Source: Enterobacterales bacterium
GTDB taxonomy: Bacteria; Pseudomonadota; Gammaproteobacteria; Enterobacterales; Enterobacteriaceae
Reading direction: 5' to 3'
Assembly (NCBI GenBank): GCA_015655145.1
Contig: JAATFO010000147.1
Coordinates: forward strand, 1-57,212
Length of the DNA: 57,212 nt
Shown: positions 48,746 through 56,882 of the stretch, one piece after another
How the letters are laid out: each line of letters begins with the position of its first letter
Position numbering within the stretch: position 1 is the stretch's first letter
Made by a program: the position numbers and the translations under genes
Notes under the pieces: model-generated
What the model was told of the DNA's origin: nothing
What the model saw: the letters and a program-made list of their open reading frames with translations, nothing else
Database searches by the model: none

Positions 48746-49516
48746 ATGCTCGATTATGCAGCTTTACCGGATCAACGACAAGCCCTGATTCGCCAGATTC
48801 TGCAACAAGAGGGAAGGGTGATCTGTGTGGAACTGGCGGTACAATTAAAGGTGTCTGAACACACTATTCGTCGTGATTTACAAGAACTTAGTAAGGAAGG
48901 TGTTTGCAAAAAAGTGTACGGAGGCGCAGTGCTTCAGTTGCCGGATGCTGGCAGTTTTTTAAGTCGAAAAGAGCAGAACCTGGTAAAAAAAAATGTGATC
49001 GCACAGAAATGCGCAGAACTGGTGAAACCTGATACGTGTATTTTTATTGATTCAGGTTCCACCAATCTGGCGATTGCCAGAGCGTTGCCGGAAGATATTC
49101 GGGTGACGGCCGTGACAAATTCCCCTGAAATTGCCGTTGAGCTGATGAAACGAACCCGGAGTGAAACGATTATACTTGGCGGGCTTATTCAGAACGTGTC
49201 GGGTGGGAGTGTGGGCAGCACCGCGCTGGATCAGCTTCGGGGAATTATTTTCGATCAGACATTCATCGGGGCCTGTGCCATGAATCCGGAAACCGGGTTG
49301 ACGGGATTCGATTTTGAAGATTGCGCGTTCAAGAAGGTTGTCATCCGACAGAGCAATCAGGTCGTGGTTGCCCTGACCGCAGATAAAGTGCCTGGTGTGG
49401 CGCGTTATCTCGTGGCCGACGCCAGTGAAATTGATGTGATGGTGGTGGAGGAAAGCCTGAACAGGGATTTTTTTAATGCGTTTAACGCACAAGAAATTCG
49501 AATCTTCACCGTCTGA
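48746..49516 (+). CDS. DeoR family transcriptional regulator
   Basis: A 256-residue DeoR/GlpR-type repressor. The N-terminal helix-turn-helix has LKVSEHTIRRDLQELSKEG at about residues 32-50, followed by the linker motif KKVYGGAV. The C-terminal sensor domain has the sugar-phosphate binding DSGSTNLAIARALP and the typical FIGACAMNPETGLTGFD. AAGGA precedes the ATG at 48746; upstream in-frame methionines are poor starts. The effector is probably a phosphorylated sugar; the divergent phosphatase is its nearest possible target. Confidence 0.9.
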   Translation: MLDYAALPDQRQALIRQILQQEGRVICVELAVQLKVSEHTIRRDLQELSKEGVCKKVYGGAVLQLPDAGSFLSRKEQNLVKKNVIAQKCAELVKPDTCIFIDSGSTNLAIARALPEDIRVTAVTNSPEIAVELMKRTRSETIILGGLIQNVSGGSVGSTALDQLRGIIFDQTFIGACAMNPETGLTGFDFEDCAFKKVVIRQSNQVVVALTADKVPGVARYLVADASEIDVMVVEESLNRDFFNAFNAQEIRIFTV

Positions 49517-49517
49517 G

Positions 49518-49690
49518 ATCCTGTAAATAATTCTGTGTAACTGCCACCCTGGTAAAGGTGATCGCTCAGGCGGTCACCGAACTCGATAATAAAGCGACTC
49601 ATCGCCAGCCGCCCGTTCTGGATCGGCATACTCCATTTTTTGGGGGCATCCCTGATCGCCAGATAAATCGGGAGTGTTAGACATTCTGTG
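49518..49690 (-). mobile_element. Remnant of an IS256-family element (transposase C-terminus and end)
   Basis: On the minus strand the frame gives the last 35 or so residues of a Mutator/IS256-type transposase (YLAIRDAPKKWSMPIQNG, then RLAMSRFIIEFGDRLSDHL). This runs on into a likely terminal inverted repeat (plus strand at 49518: GATCCTGTAAATAATTCTG). No upstream part of the gene remains; the break is near 49690. It is not functional. The family call rests on recall of the C-terminus. Confidence 0.7.
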
Positions 49691-49769
49691 TCATTCCAGT
49701 CATTTATCCTAAAAAGGAATGACACATAATCCAGAACGCTGTTGTCTTTTATTTACTTACTATGGCAGG

Positions 49770-50126
49770 TTACTCGCTGACTTTCTTTTTCAGCGTGGAA
49801 GCGCCTTCTTTGGTCTTATTCCAGCCTTTCTCTGTGCCTTCTTTGGTTTTATCCCAACCTTTCTCTGTACCTTCTTTGGTTTTATTCCAGGTTTTTTGCG
49901 TGCTTTCACTAACCTTGCTGCTCAGATTAGTACTTTTACCTTCAGCAGCATGTTCGGATTTTAGTTGTAGTTCTTTGCCTTCATTCTGAGCCTGATGCAA
50001 TTTTTCCTTTGCGGTATTTGCTCCTTCATGTGCTTTGGCAACGGTTTCATCCGTTGCATGGGTTGTTGCGGCAAAAACAGGTGAAGCCAGCAGAAGTGCG
50101 GATAATGCCATCATTGTTGTTTTCAT
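49770..50126 (-). CDS. Periplasmic protein with 11-residue repeats
   Basis: A 118-residue protein with a signal peptide (residues 1-19 or 20, cut after FAA) and a hydrophilic, helical mature part with no cysteine. From residue 80 to 110 an 11-residue unit, WNKTKEGTEKG, is repeated nearly three times; at DNA level this is a 33-bp tandem repeat. The Lys/Glu/Thr-rich 11-mer periodicity is like that of LEA group 3 stress proteins, suggesting an amphipathic helix or a flexible desiccation/osmotic protein. GAGG precedes the ATG at 50126. I know no specific function. Confidence 0.75.
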   Translation of the reverse strand: MKTTMMALSALLLASPVFAATTHATDETVAKAHEGANTAKEKLHQAQNEGKELQLKSEHAAEGKSTNLSSKVSESTQKTWNKTKEGTEKGWDKTKEGTEKGWNKTKEGASTLKKKVSE

Positions 50127-50543
50127 AAGATCCTCATAAAACGTTATCAGTGTTCTGATCGTGAATAAGTATGGCACAGCCAGGAGTTCGCTGCTTTAAG
50201 AATAAACCGCAAATGAATCATGACGTTCTGAGTGGCATTGGCCTATGTTATTTCTCCATAACGATGGCTAAGACGGAAGTGAAACTGTTCAGAGAAGGGC
50301 GTACTCAGCTGGCGATGGGAAAAGCGCCGCAGCATTCAGTGAAACGTATCTGGGTTTTTTTCGTACAGACTGATAGCAAAAACGTTAGATCGTTTTAACA
50401 CCGTCGAACAAAGATATGGTCGGCGAGTTTGAGCCCATTAAACGGGTATTGAAAATGATCACGATCGGCTGACAAAAAAGCGTTATTCCCGTGGCTATCT
50501 TCAGCCTGCGGGCGTATCGGACTTTATTACCAGCCGACGCGTT
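50127..50543. other. 417-bp gap, no recognised gene
   Basis: Short frames exist on both strands but none shows a conserved pattern. The left end must hold the promoter of the repeat-protein gene; the rest lies downstream of the MarR gene. It may contain decayed coding sequence, but I cannot name it. Confidence 0.4.
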
Positions 50544-51059
50544 TTATTTATTCGGCTGTGGGTGTGCCGCAGAAACCGGTCGTTTTTCCTCTGTTGGCGA
50601 AGATTCTTCCAGCCCCAGCATTCGGCTCAGCACTCTTTTTAAGGTAGCAAGCTCAGTGGGGAGAAGTTGCGCCGCGAGCATGTTTTCTGCTTGCCGGGCT
50701 TCGTCCAGCGTTGCCGTGAGAACGTCCTGCCCTTTGGGCGTTAAGGTGATCAATTTGCTGCGCCTGTTTGCCGGGTCAGTGTGGCATTCGATCAGCCCGC
50801 TTTGCGACATTCGCTCAACCACGTAGCTACCGGTCGCTTTGTCAAAACTGACGCGGCTGCCTAGCGTTTTTTGGTCGCAGGTGCCTAATTCAGCAAGCAC
50901 AACCAGAGAAGCATATTGTGCCGATGTAAGACCCGTCGTGACAGACGATGACCAACTAAGGGTTAATTGTTGACCGGCACGACGAACCAGGTGCATCAGC
51001 GACACGCCGCCGTGCGGATAAAGAGGAGCCCCAGAGATTTGTTTTTTTCTGTCTGACAT
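50544..51059 (-). CDS. MarR family transcriptional regulator
   Basis: A 171-residue MarR-type regulator. The winged helix is seen from about residue 55 to 115 (ELGTCDQKTLGSRVSFDKAT, wing DPANRRSKLITLTPKG). AAGG precedes the ATG. It is divergent from a UbiD-family decarboxylase gene and a perfect palindrome lies 41 bp upstream of its start, so it probably represses both genes and responds to a phenolic acid, as related regulators of aromatic acid decarboxylases do. The C-terminal tail of about 25 residues is Pro/Glu-rich and may be disordered. Confidence 0.9.
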   Translation of the reverse strand: MSDRKKQISGAPLYPHGGVSLMHLVRRAGQQLTLSWSSSVTTGLTSAQYASLVVLAELGTCDQKTLGSRVSFDKATGSYVVERMSQSGLIECHTDPANRRSKLITLTPKGQDVLTATLDEARQAENMLAAQLLPTELATLKRVLSRMLGLEESSPTEEKRPVSAAHPQPNK

Positions 51060-51099
51060 TTATTTGCCTTGCACTAATTAAAATAATATGATGCCGATG

Positions 51100-51123
51100 A
51101 AACAGTTTGAGTGCGAACTGTTT
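51100..51123. promoter_or_regulatory. Palindromic operator candidate for the MarR regulator
   Basis: Perfect 8-bp arms AAACAGTT and AACTGTTT around an 8-base spacer TGAGTGCG, total 24 bp. The size and symmetry fit MarR-family operators. It lies in the divergent marR-ubiD region, close to the regulator's start, where it could block its promoter. Confidence 0.6.
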
Positions 51124-51467
51124 GTCATCGATCTTTTCAAGGTGATTGATCAGGATAAGGCAAAGGTTGGGGCGGTGTGAAGCCTGTTGGCGGCATTTCT
51201 GCTTTGGTTATTGCTATTGGTGTCTCTGTTTTGTTGATGTCTGGTATTCCTGGCGTTGCGCAGCACTGGATAAAGACAGGATGTCACTCGCACCGAGCCG
51301 TTTGATTCTGGCGGTTCCGGTGGCGGACGGAATGTCGCGAATGGATAATATAGTTGAACAGTATTGTGTGGTAATTCAGCCAGTCAGGTATTGATAGCGG
51401 ATTAAAGGATGTCATAGCAGTTGGTGCGAGATCAGCGCTGTTCACGATATGTTTAAAGGAAAATAGT

Positions 51468-52940
51468 ATGCCTCACTTCGATGATTTGAGAAGTTACCTT
51501 TCAGCTCTGGACGATCTCGGCGACATCGCGCATATCACGCGTGAAGTTGATGGCGATCTTGAACCGGGGGCGATTACCCGGCGCAGTTGCGAGATTCACT
51601 CAGCAGCGCCATTGTTCGAAAATATTCGTGGCGCTACGCCGGGATTCCGTGTGCTGGGTGCGCCCGCCGCGCTTTCATCACGCGCCGATATGCCCTACGC
51701 TCGGGTTGCTTTGTCGCTTGGGCTTCCAGCTGATACTGGTGGTCCTGAAATCGTTATGGCGCTGGCTGATGCGCGCAACGCCCAGGGCATTCCTCCCGTG
51801 CTGGTTGATTCATCCTCTGCACCCTGTCAGCAGAATATTCTGCGAGGCGAAGCGGCGACGTTAGATGCATTTCCTGTTCCCTTTGCCCACGATCATGATG
51901 GTGGGCGCTATGCCAATACCTGGGGAACAGTGATAGTGAAAACGCCTGATGGCCGTTGGGTGAATTGGGCGATTACACGGATTATGAAAGTTGACGGCAA
52001 GCGGATGACCGGGCTTGTTGTGCCGAGTCAGCATATTGGGCAGATATGGCAGGAATGGGTGGATCGCGGCGAACCGATGCCTTATGCCCTGGTCCAGGGG
52101 CCGATGCCTGCTATTTCCTGTGTTTCGGGTATTCCGCTTGATGCTGAGGTAAACGAGGTTGATTATGTTGGCGCATTGCTGGGCGAGCCGGTGAAGCTGG
52201 TAAAAGCCATCAGCGTTGATCTCAATGTGCCAGCAACCTCGGAAATCGTCATCGAAGGGCATATATCGATAACTCGCGATTGTATGGAAGGGCCATATGG
52301 CGAGTATGGCGGCTATTTGAGCTCAAGATCTTTCCTGCAACCTACTTTTCATGTTGAGACAATCACGCATCGTGATAATCCGATTTGGCCGTTAGTGGTC
52401 GCTGGTCGCCCGGCGGATGAGACACACACTATTTGGGCCATGGGGTTGTCGGCCGATGCGTTGGCGTCTCTGCGTGCTGCGCAGCTTCCCGTGAAGTCGG
52501 TATGGGCACCGGAAGGCGCCGCTGTACACTGGATGTTGGTGACAGTGCCTTCAGACTGGCGTGAGAAACTTCCGGGGATGAATAGTGAGAGTCTGGCACA
52601 ACGCATAGGTGAGGTTCTGTTCCAAACGGATGCTATGGTTTGGATCCCGAAGGTGTTCCTGGTTGATGATGATATCGATCCAACTAATTTAGCGGATGTG
52701 GTATGGGCTTTGGCAACGCGTGTACATCCCACCCGACGCCGTGCCGTATTTGCCGATCAGCGCATTGTTCGGTTGTCGGTGTGCTATCAGGAAGATGAGT
52801 TTGTCAAAGGACGCGGTCCAAAGATAGTGTACGATACGCTTCAGGCGCCACTGGACGCCGGGCGTGACCGGCATGCGTCGTTCGAAAAGGTTTATCCGCA
52901 AGATCTGCAGAAACACGTGCTCGACAACTGGAATGACTAA
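51468..52940 (+). CDS. UbiD family decarboxylase
   Basis: A 490-residue decarboxylase of the UbiD family, which uses prenylated FMN. The catalytic region EGHISITRDCMEGPYGEYGG (about residues 264-283) contains the conserved E-G-P-[YF]-G-E motif. Its group resembles the non-oxidative hydroxyarylic acid decarboxylases (BsdC/VdcC/ShdC type), rather than housekeeping UbiD. AAAGGA precedes the ATG. A partner UbiX-like prenyltransferase (VdcB/BsdB) and the small VdcD protein are not present nearby, so the prenyl cofactor would come from the chromosomal UbiX. Control by the divergent MarR is likely. The substrate (4-hydroxybenzoate, vanillate, protocatechuate or other) is unknown. Confidence 0.88.
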   Translation: MPHFDDLRSYLSALDDLGDIAHITREVDGDLEPGAITRRSCEIHSAAPLFENIRGATPGFRVLGAPAALSSRADMPYARVALSLGLPADTGGPEIVMALADARNAQGIPPVLVDSSSAPCQQNILRGEAATLDAFPVPFAHDHDGGRYANTWGTVIVKTPDGRWVNWAITRIMKVDGKRMTGLVVPSQHIGQIWQEWVDRGEPMPYALVQGPMPAISCVSGIPLDAEVNEVDYVGALLGEPVKLVKAISVDLNVPATSEIVIEGHISITRDCMEGPYGEYGGYLSSRSFLQPTFHVETITHRDNPIWPLVVAGRPADETHTIWAMGLSADALASLRAAQLPVKSVWAPEGAAVHWMLVTVPSDWREKLPGMNSESLAQRIGEVLFQTDAMVWIPKVFLVDDDIDPTNLADVVWALATRVHPTRRRAVFADQRIVRLSVCYQEDEFVKGRGPKIVYDTLQAPLDAGRDRHASFEKVYPQDLQKHVLDNWND

Positions 52941-53242
52941 CCTGCTCACCAGCATCCAGACCGGTCATATGGCGTCATGGGGTGATTCAACCAATGATCC
53001 AACGCGGGGATAATTCATCCAGGGAAAGCGTGGTTCGTAGCCTGAAAATCGGATGGATGCCGGAACAGTGATACAGAGTAAAGTGGTGCGGTAATCGGAG
53101 ACATTATTTCGATTAGGTTGTTTTGCACTATGATGTACTACGCCGGTAAGCGGTTCTCTCAAGCTAACCCGTAACCGGCTCTTTGCCAGTCGCCGTTATG
53201 TATCCAAAACATCTCAACGTCTCAGCGGGGTAGTTGCTGGAT
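52941..53242. other. Gap between the UbiD gene and the metal-resistance operon
   Basis: Together with the operator region that follows, about 349 bp without a gene. I see no convincing terminator for ubiD or attachment site. It probably contains the left border of a transferred segment that carries the metal operon and the IS remnants. Confidence 0.4.
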
Positions 53243-53295
53243 CTTCATATCAATCATTGCTAATATGTTTCATATTAATCCTGACTGATATGAAG
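53243..53295 (+). promoter_or_regulatory. Nested palindromic operator of the ArsR/ATPase operon
   Basis: An outer perfect inverted repeat CTTCATATCA (53243-53252) / TGATATGAAG (53286-53295) encloses an inner one TAATATG (53261-53267) / CATATTA (53271-53277) with spacer TTT. AT-rich dyads of this kind are typical of ArsR/SmtB family operators. The right outer arm covers the likely start codon at 53290, so repressor binding here would cover both the promoter and the start. Confidence 0.75.
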
Positions 53296-53649
53296 ACCAT
53301 GTCACCTGAACTGCATCCTAAAATTAAATTTCTCCGCGGTGTTGCAGAGAAAACACGTCTTAGTATTCTTCTCACCCTGCGTGAGGGTGAAAAAACCGTT
53401 AACGAAATCACGGTGTTAACTGGTGGTACCCAGTCCAATATTTCCCAACATCTTGCCTGCCTGAAAGGATGCGGCATTATCAGTCGCCGTCAGGAGGGAA
53501 AATTCTGCTATTACTCGCTTTCAGGCCAGCACATGCTGGATTTCCTGAACATGCTTGACGTGCTGATGGATGAAATTGGCTGTGATGTTGCCTGTTGCGG
53601 CATGAATGCATCACTGGTTCCGGGAGAAAAAGATGAGCAGGAAGCCTGA
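53290..53649 (+). CDS. ArsR/SmtB family metal-sensing repressor (CadC-like)
   Basis: A 119-residue winged-helix repressor of the ArsR/SmtB family. The recognition helix is in TGGTQSNISQHLACLKGCGI (about residues 49-68) and the wing in SRRQEGKFCYYSLS. Cysteines in the recognition segment (CLKGCG) and in the C-terminal CDVACCG offer metal-thiolate sites, as in CadC or other soft-metal sensors. The start could be ATG 53290 or ATG 53299; neither has a strong ribosome site. The end overlaps the ATPase start by 17 bp, indicating translational coupling. The metal is probably Cd, Pb or Zn. Confidence 0.88.
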   Translation: MKTMSPELHPKIKFLRGVAEKTRLSILLTLREGEKTVNEITVLTGGTQSNISQHLACLKGCGIISRRQEGKFCYYSLSGQHMLDFLNMLDVLMDEIGCDVACCGMNASLVPGEKDEQEA

Positions 53650-56017
53650 TTCAGGTAGCCATAAAAAGGGCCCCATTCCTGGGGCCACTCTCAACGGTTC
53701 ATCCGGCGCCCTCAAATTTACCGAACTAAAACCGCTACAGCCGGTTACTCAGAAAGAATACGATAATCGTGCATGCCATGAGGGATGCTGCGCACCATCC
53801 TCACCCGCCATGCGCGTCACCCTGGCAAGCAGGCGAACCATGCAGGTCGGACAACGCTCCCCTGGTTTACGTCCGGAAGTGAAAAATGCGGTGCAAAAGC
53901 AGGAAGTTACGCCTGATACATTGCGTAACGATGACGTTGATACCTACCTGGTTCAGGGAATGGATTGCGGTGCCTGCGCGGTGACCATTGAAAAACACAT
54001 GAAGAAAACGCCCGGCGTAGAAGCGGCACATGTCAGCTTTGTCACCGGTCGCATGACGGTGCGACATCATCTGACGTCGGAGCAGATCATCAGTGAGGTC
54101 AGAAAAGCGGGTTATCAGGTGCAACAGATCGTTGATGCAGCCCCCTCAGTTGAACCGGGTTGTTTCAGTGGTCTGGGCAGCGTGCTGATCTCTGGGATAG
54201 CGCTGGCTGCGGGTTTTGCTCTCTCGCATGTGAATGTGTATTCGCTCATGCCTGTCCTGCTCTACACGCTGTCCATTATTTCCGGGGGGCTCAGGCCATT
54301 CCGCAGTGCGTGGTACGCCATTCTCAGCCGCTCGCTGGACATGAATGTACTGATGTCCGCCGCCGCACTGGGCGCGGCGATTATCGGGCAGTGGATCGAG
54401 GGTGCGAGCGTGGTATTCCTGTTTTCACTTGGCGCTGCGCTGCAGACGCGAAGTATTGAAAAAACGCGTAACTCTATTCGCGGTCTGATGGCGCTGGCTC
54501 CGGAAAAAACAACTATCCGTCGCAATAATGAATGGGTCAGTATGCGAGTGGCGCAAGTCCGTCCTGGCGACATCATGCTGGTGAGGCCGGCTGAACGCCT
54601 GGCGCTGGACGGTGAGGTCGTTAGCGGTGAATCTGGCGTGAATCAGGCTCCGGTTACTGGTGAATCCATTCCCGTGAGCAAAGTGCCGGGCGACGATGTG
54701 TATGCCGGCAGCATTAATCACAATGGCGTGCTGGAAGTGCGGGTGAGCCATTTTGCTTCTGATACGGCACTGGCCCGCATCATCCACATGGTTGAGGAAG
54801 CGCAAAACCGTAAATCCCCGACGCAAAGCTTAGTCGAGCGTTTTTCTACCGTTTACACGCCCGCGGTATTTGTAGTGGCGCTGCTGATTATGGTGCTGCC
54901 TCTTATGTTGGGCGCGGGGCGATGGGCTGAATGGTTCTATCGTGGGCTTGAACTGCTGGTTGTGGCCTGTCCGTGTGCGCTGGTCATCTCAACACCCGTC
55001 GCCATCATGTCAGCTATCAGCAATGCCGCGCGCCACGGTATCCTGGTCAAGGGCGGCATTACGCTGGAAAAGCTGGGCAGCATTCGTGCGCTGGCGTTTG
55101 ATAAAACGGGTACACTGACCGAAGGCAGGCCACGGGTGACCAATTGGCAGGTCTTCAGCGGTGAATCGGCGCAACTGCTTAATATCGCCCTGAGCATTGA
55201 GACGCTCTCCACGCACCCGTTGGCGGCGGCGGTCAGCATCTGGGCGCGTGAACAGGGAGCGAAAGTTCTCAACGCATCGGCACATCAGACTATTCCAGGA
55301 AAAGGCGCCTTTGCTACAGTTGGCGGCTTGCAGTGGCAAGCGGGTAATGAAAAGCTGTTTACCGGCATTGAGTTATCTGCAGAAATCCGCAGTACGCTTG
55401 ACAGCCTGAAAAATCAGGGCGCTTCTCTGGTACTGCTGGGCACGCAGAACGCAGTGCATGGCGTGTTTGCTATTGCTGACGCTATCCGGCCCGGCACCAT
55501 GGAAACGCTCAACGTGCTGCGCACGGACGGAATGAGGCACACGCTGATGCTGACCGGGGACAATAAAGTTACCGCGCGGACCATTGCCGCTCAGTCAGGC
55601 GTTGATACGTGGCGATCAGAACTGCTGCCAGGGGATAAGGTCAGCGTTATTGAGGAGTGGCAGCAAAAAGGCATCCGTATTGCCATGGTGGGCGACGGCA
55701 TCAACGACGCACCGGCGCTGGCGGCGGCGGATATTGGTATCGCCATGGGCGGTGCTGGCGCCGATTCCGCCATTGAAACCGCAGACGTTGTGCTGATGTC
55801 AGATCGGCTGGAGCAGTTACCGCACGCTTTTGCCCTGAGCAGGCTGACAGCGGCAGTTATCTGCCAGAACATCATCTTTTCACTTGCCGTGAAAGCCGTT
55901 GCGCTGGCACTCATCTTCCCTGGCTGGCTGACTCTGTGGATGGCGGTACTCAGCGACACTGGCGCAGCATTACTGGTTATCCTGAACAGTCTGCGTCTGC
56001 TCCGTTTCCACCGCTAA
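53633..56017 (+). CDS. Heavy-metal translocating P1B-type ATPase (Cd/Zn/Pb type)
   Basis: A 794-residue efflux ATPase that exports soft divalent metals. An N-terminal Cys/His-rich piece (CHEGCCAP at about residues 46-53) precedes an HMA domain with metal site MDCGAC (about 111). The membrane metal-binding motif CPC lies in VVACPCALVIST. The phosphorylation motif is DKTGTLTEG, with the ATP-binding GDGINDAPAL and SxHP (STHPLAAAV) motifs. This organisation is that of ZntA/CadA rather than CopA. GGGAG is ahead of ATG 53633. Its operon partner is the ArsR-type repressor; IS fragments lie directly downstream. Confidence 0.95.
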   Translation: MSRKPDSGSHKKGPIPGATLNGSSGALKFTELKPLQPVTQKEYDNRACHEGCCAPSSPAMRVTLASRRTMQVGQRSPGLRPEVKNAVQKQEVTPDTLRNDDVDTYLVQGMDCGACAVTIEKHMKKTPGVEAAHVSFVTGRMTVRHHLTSEQIISEVRKAGYQVQQIVDAAPSVEPGCFSGLGSVLISGIALAAGFALSHVNVYSLMPVLLYTLSIISGGLRPFRSAWYAILSRSLDMNVLMSAAALGAAIIGQWIEGASVVFLFSLGAALQTRSIEKTRNSIRGLMALAPEKTTIRRNNEWVSMRVAQVRPGDIMLVRPAERLALDGEVVSGESGVNQAPVTGESIPVSKVPGDDVYAGSINHNGVLEVRVSHFASDTALARIIHMVEEAQNRKSPTQSLVERFSTVYTPAVFVVALLIMVLPLMLGAGRWAEWFYRGLELLVVACPCALVISTPVAIMSAISNAARHGILVKGGITLEKLGSIRALAFDKTGTLTEGRPRVTNWQVFSGESAQLLNIALSIETLSTHPLAAAVSIWAREQGAKVLNASAHQTIPGKGAFATVGGLQWQAGNEKLFTGIELSAEIRSTLDSLKNQGASLVLLGTQNAVHGVFAIADAIRPGTMETLNVLRTDGMRHTLMLTGDNKVTARTIAAQSGVDTWRSELLPGDKVSVIEEWQQKGIRIAMVGDGINDAPALAAADIGIAMGGAGADSAIETADVVLMSDRLEQLPHAFALSRLTAAVICQNIIFSLAVKAVALALIFPGWLTLWMAVLSDTGAALLVILNSLRLLRFHR

Positions 56018-56059
56018 GCTATTTCAGTGTTAATGCAAGGCCCGGTCCCGGGGATTATC

Positions 56060-56562
56060 TGAACCGCCCCGGTAATCCTGGAGACTAAACTCCTTGAGAG
56101 AGGTAAACAGGATGACTAACAATTCGCGCTTTTCCCCTGAAGTTCGTCAGCGGGCTGTCGTTATGATTCTGGACAGCCAGAACGACTATGACTCACCGTG
56201 GGCTACCCTCTGCGCCATTTCCCCCAAGATTGGTTGCACGCCGGAGACTCTACGTACCTGGCTTCGCCAGCATGAGCGGGATGCCAGTGGCGGTGATGGT
56301 GGTCTCACCAGCGCTGAACGCCAGCGTCTGAAAGAACTGGAGCGTGAGGTTCGTGAGTTGTGTCGCAGCAATGATATTCTGCGTCAGGCTTCCGCTTATT
56401 TTGCGAAGGCGGAGTTCGAGCGCCTCTGGAAAAAATAACGCCCCTGGTGGACACGCTGCGCCACGAATACAGGGTCGGACCGGTATGCCATGAGCTGGAT
56501 ATCGCCCCGTCAATATATTACCGGCATCAGCAACATCGCCTGCATCCGGAGAAACGCAGCCA
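56060..56562 (+). mobile_element. IS3-family element, 3' truncated
   Basis: A left terminal inverted repeat starts near 56060 (TGAACCGCCCCGGTAATCC). An intact OrfA follows and the start of OrfB is in the next frame; the element breaks off at about 56562, where another IS fragment on the opposite strand begins. The OrfA and OrfB overlap has AAAAAAT, a usual place for the programmed -1 frameshift. Confidence 0.85.
56112..56438 (+). CDS. IS3-family transposase OrfA
   Basis: A 108-residue DNA-binding protein. The N-terminal helix-turn-helix (SPEVRQRAVVMILDSQNDYD, then TPETLRTWLRQHERD) is followed by a leucine-zipper-like segment LKELEREVRELCRSNDILRQ used for dimerisation. GAGG precedes the ATG at 56112. 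Its OrfB partner is truncated, so the element cannot transpose by itself. Confidence 0.9.
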   Translation: MTNNSRFSPEVRQRAVVMILDSQNDYDSPWATLCAISPKIGCTPETLRTWLRQHERDASGGDGGLTSAERQRLKELEREVRELCRSNDILRQASAYFAKAEFERLWKK

Positions 56563-56566
56563 GCGG
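56432..56566 (+). pseudogene. IS3-family OrfB, N-terminal fragment
   Basis: In the -1 frame relative to OrfA, the frame continues ITPLVDTLRHEYRVGPVCHE and then ELDIAPSIYYRHQQHR, the known start of OrfB-type IS3 transposase. It stops matching near 56562, where sequence of a different IS begins. The catalytic DDE domain is absent. Confidence 0.8.
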
Positions 56567-56801
56567 ATTTCAGCCTCAAGGCGTTCTTCCGCATACATCT
56601 TTTTGAGGCGACGGTTTTCGTCTGCCAGCTCTTTCAGACGGGTCATGAGGGACGCATCCATCCCGCCGAATTTAGTCCGCATTTGTAAAAACTGGCGCTG
56701 CTGATGCCATGTCCTCGGCACAGTTCAGGCACGGAAGTTCCTGCTACGGCCTGCTTGAGGATGGCGATGATCTGGCTGTCGGTAAAACGTGATTTTTTCA
56801 T
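56563..56801 (-). pseudogene. Second IS3-family OrfA, frameshifted and truncated
   Basis: On the minus strand from ATG 56801 the frame reads MKKSRFTDSQIIAILKQAVA, a classic IS3 OrfA start. At about 56690 one G is missing compared with the expected KWRTKFGG coding sequence, throwing the frame off; the right frame resumes in RTKFGGMDASLMTRLKELAD and LKKMYAEERLEAEIR. It is cut off at about 56563 by the junction to the first element. It is non-functional. Confidence 0.85.
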
Positions 56802-56860
56802 AAAAATCTCCTGCGTTTAGATGACGAGAAAATTCTACTTATGAGTACCCCCGTTTTGCG

Positions 56861-56882
56861 GGGGGATTACCGGGGGATTACC
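56861..56882 (+). repeat. 11-bp tandem duplication at an IS junction
   Basis: GGGGGATTACC occurs twice back to back (56861-56871 and 56872-56882). Just before it CCCCCG-TTTTG-CGGGGG (56848-56864) forms a hairpin. The duplication lies between two IS fragments and may be a trace of a past insertion or excision. Confidence 0.8.

Noticed and set aside
50171..50398. 75-residue plus-strand frame between the repeat protein and MarR genes
   Set aside because: Weak start, no recognisable motif and no conserved neighbour relation; I could not support it as coding.
52965..53162. 65-residue minus-strand frame between the UbiD and ArsR genes
   Set aside because: No ribosome site or known family; looked slightly like decayed mobile DNA but I could not confirm.
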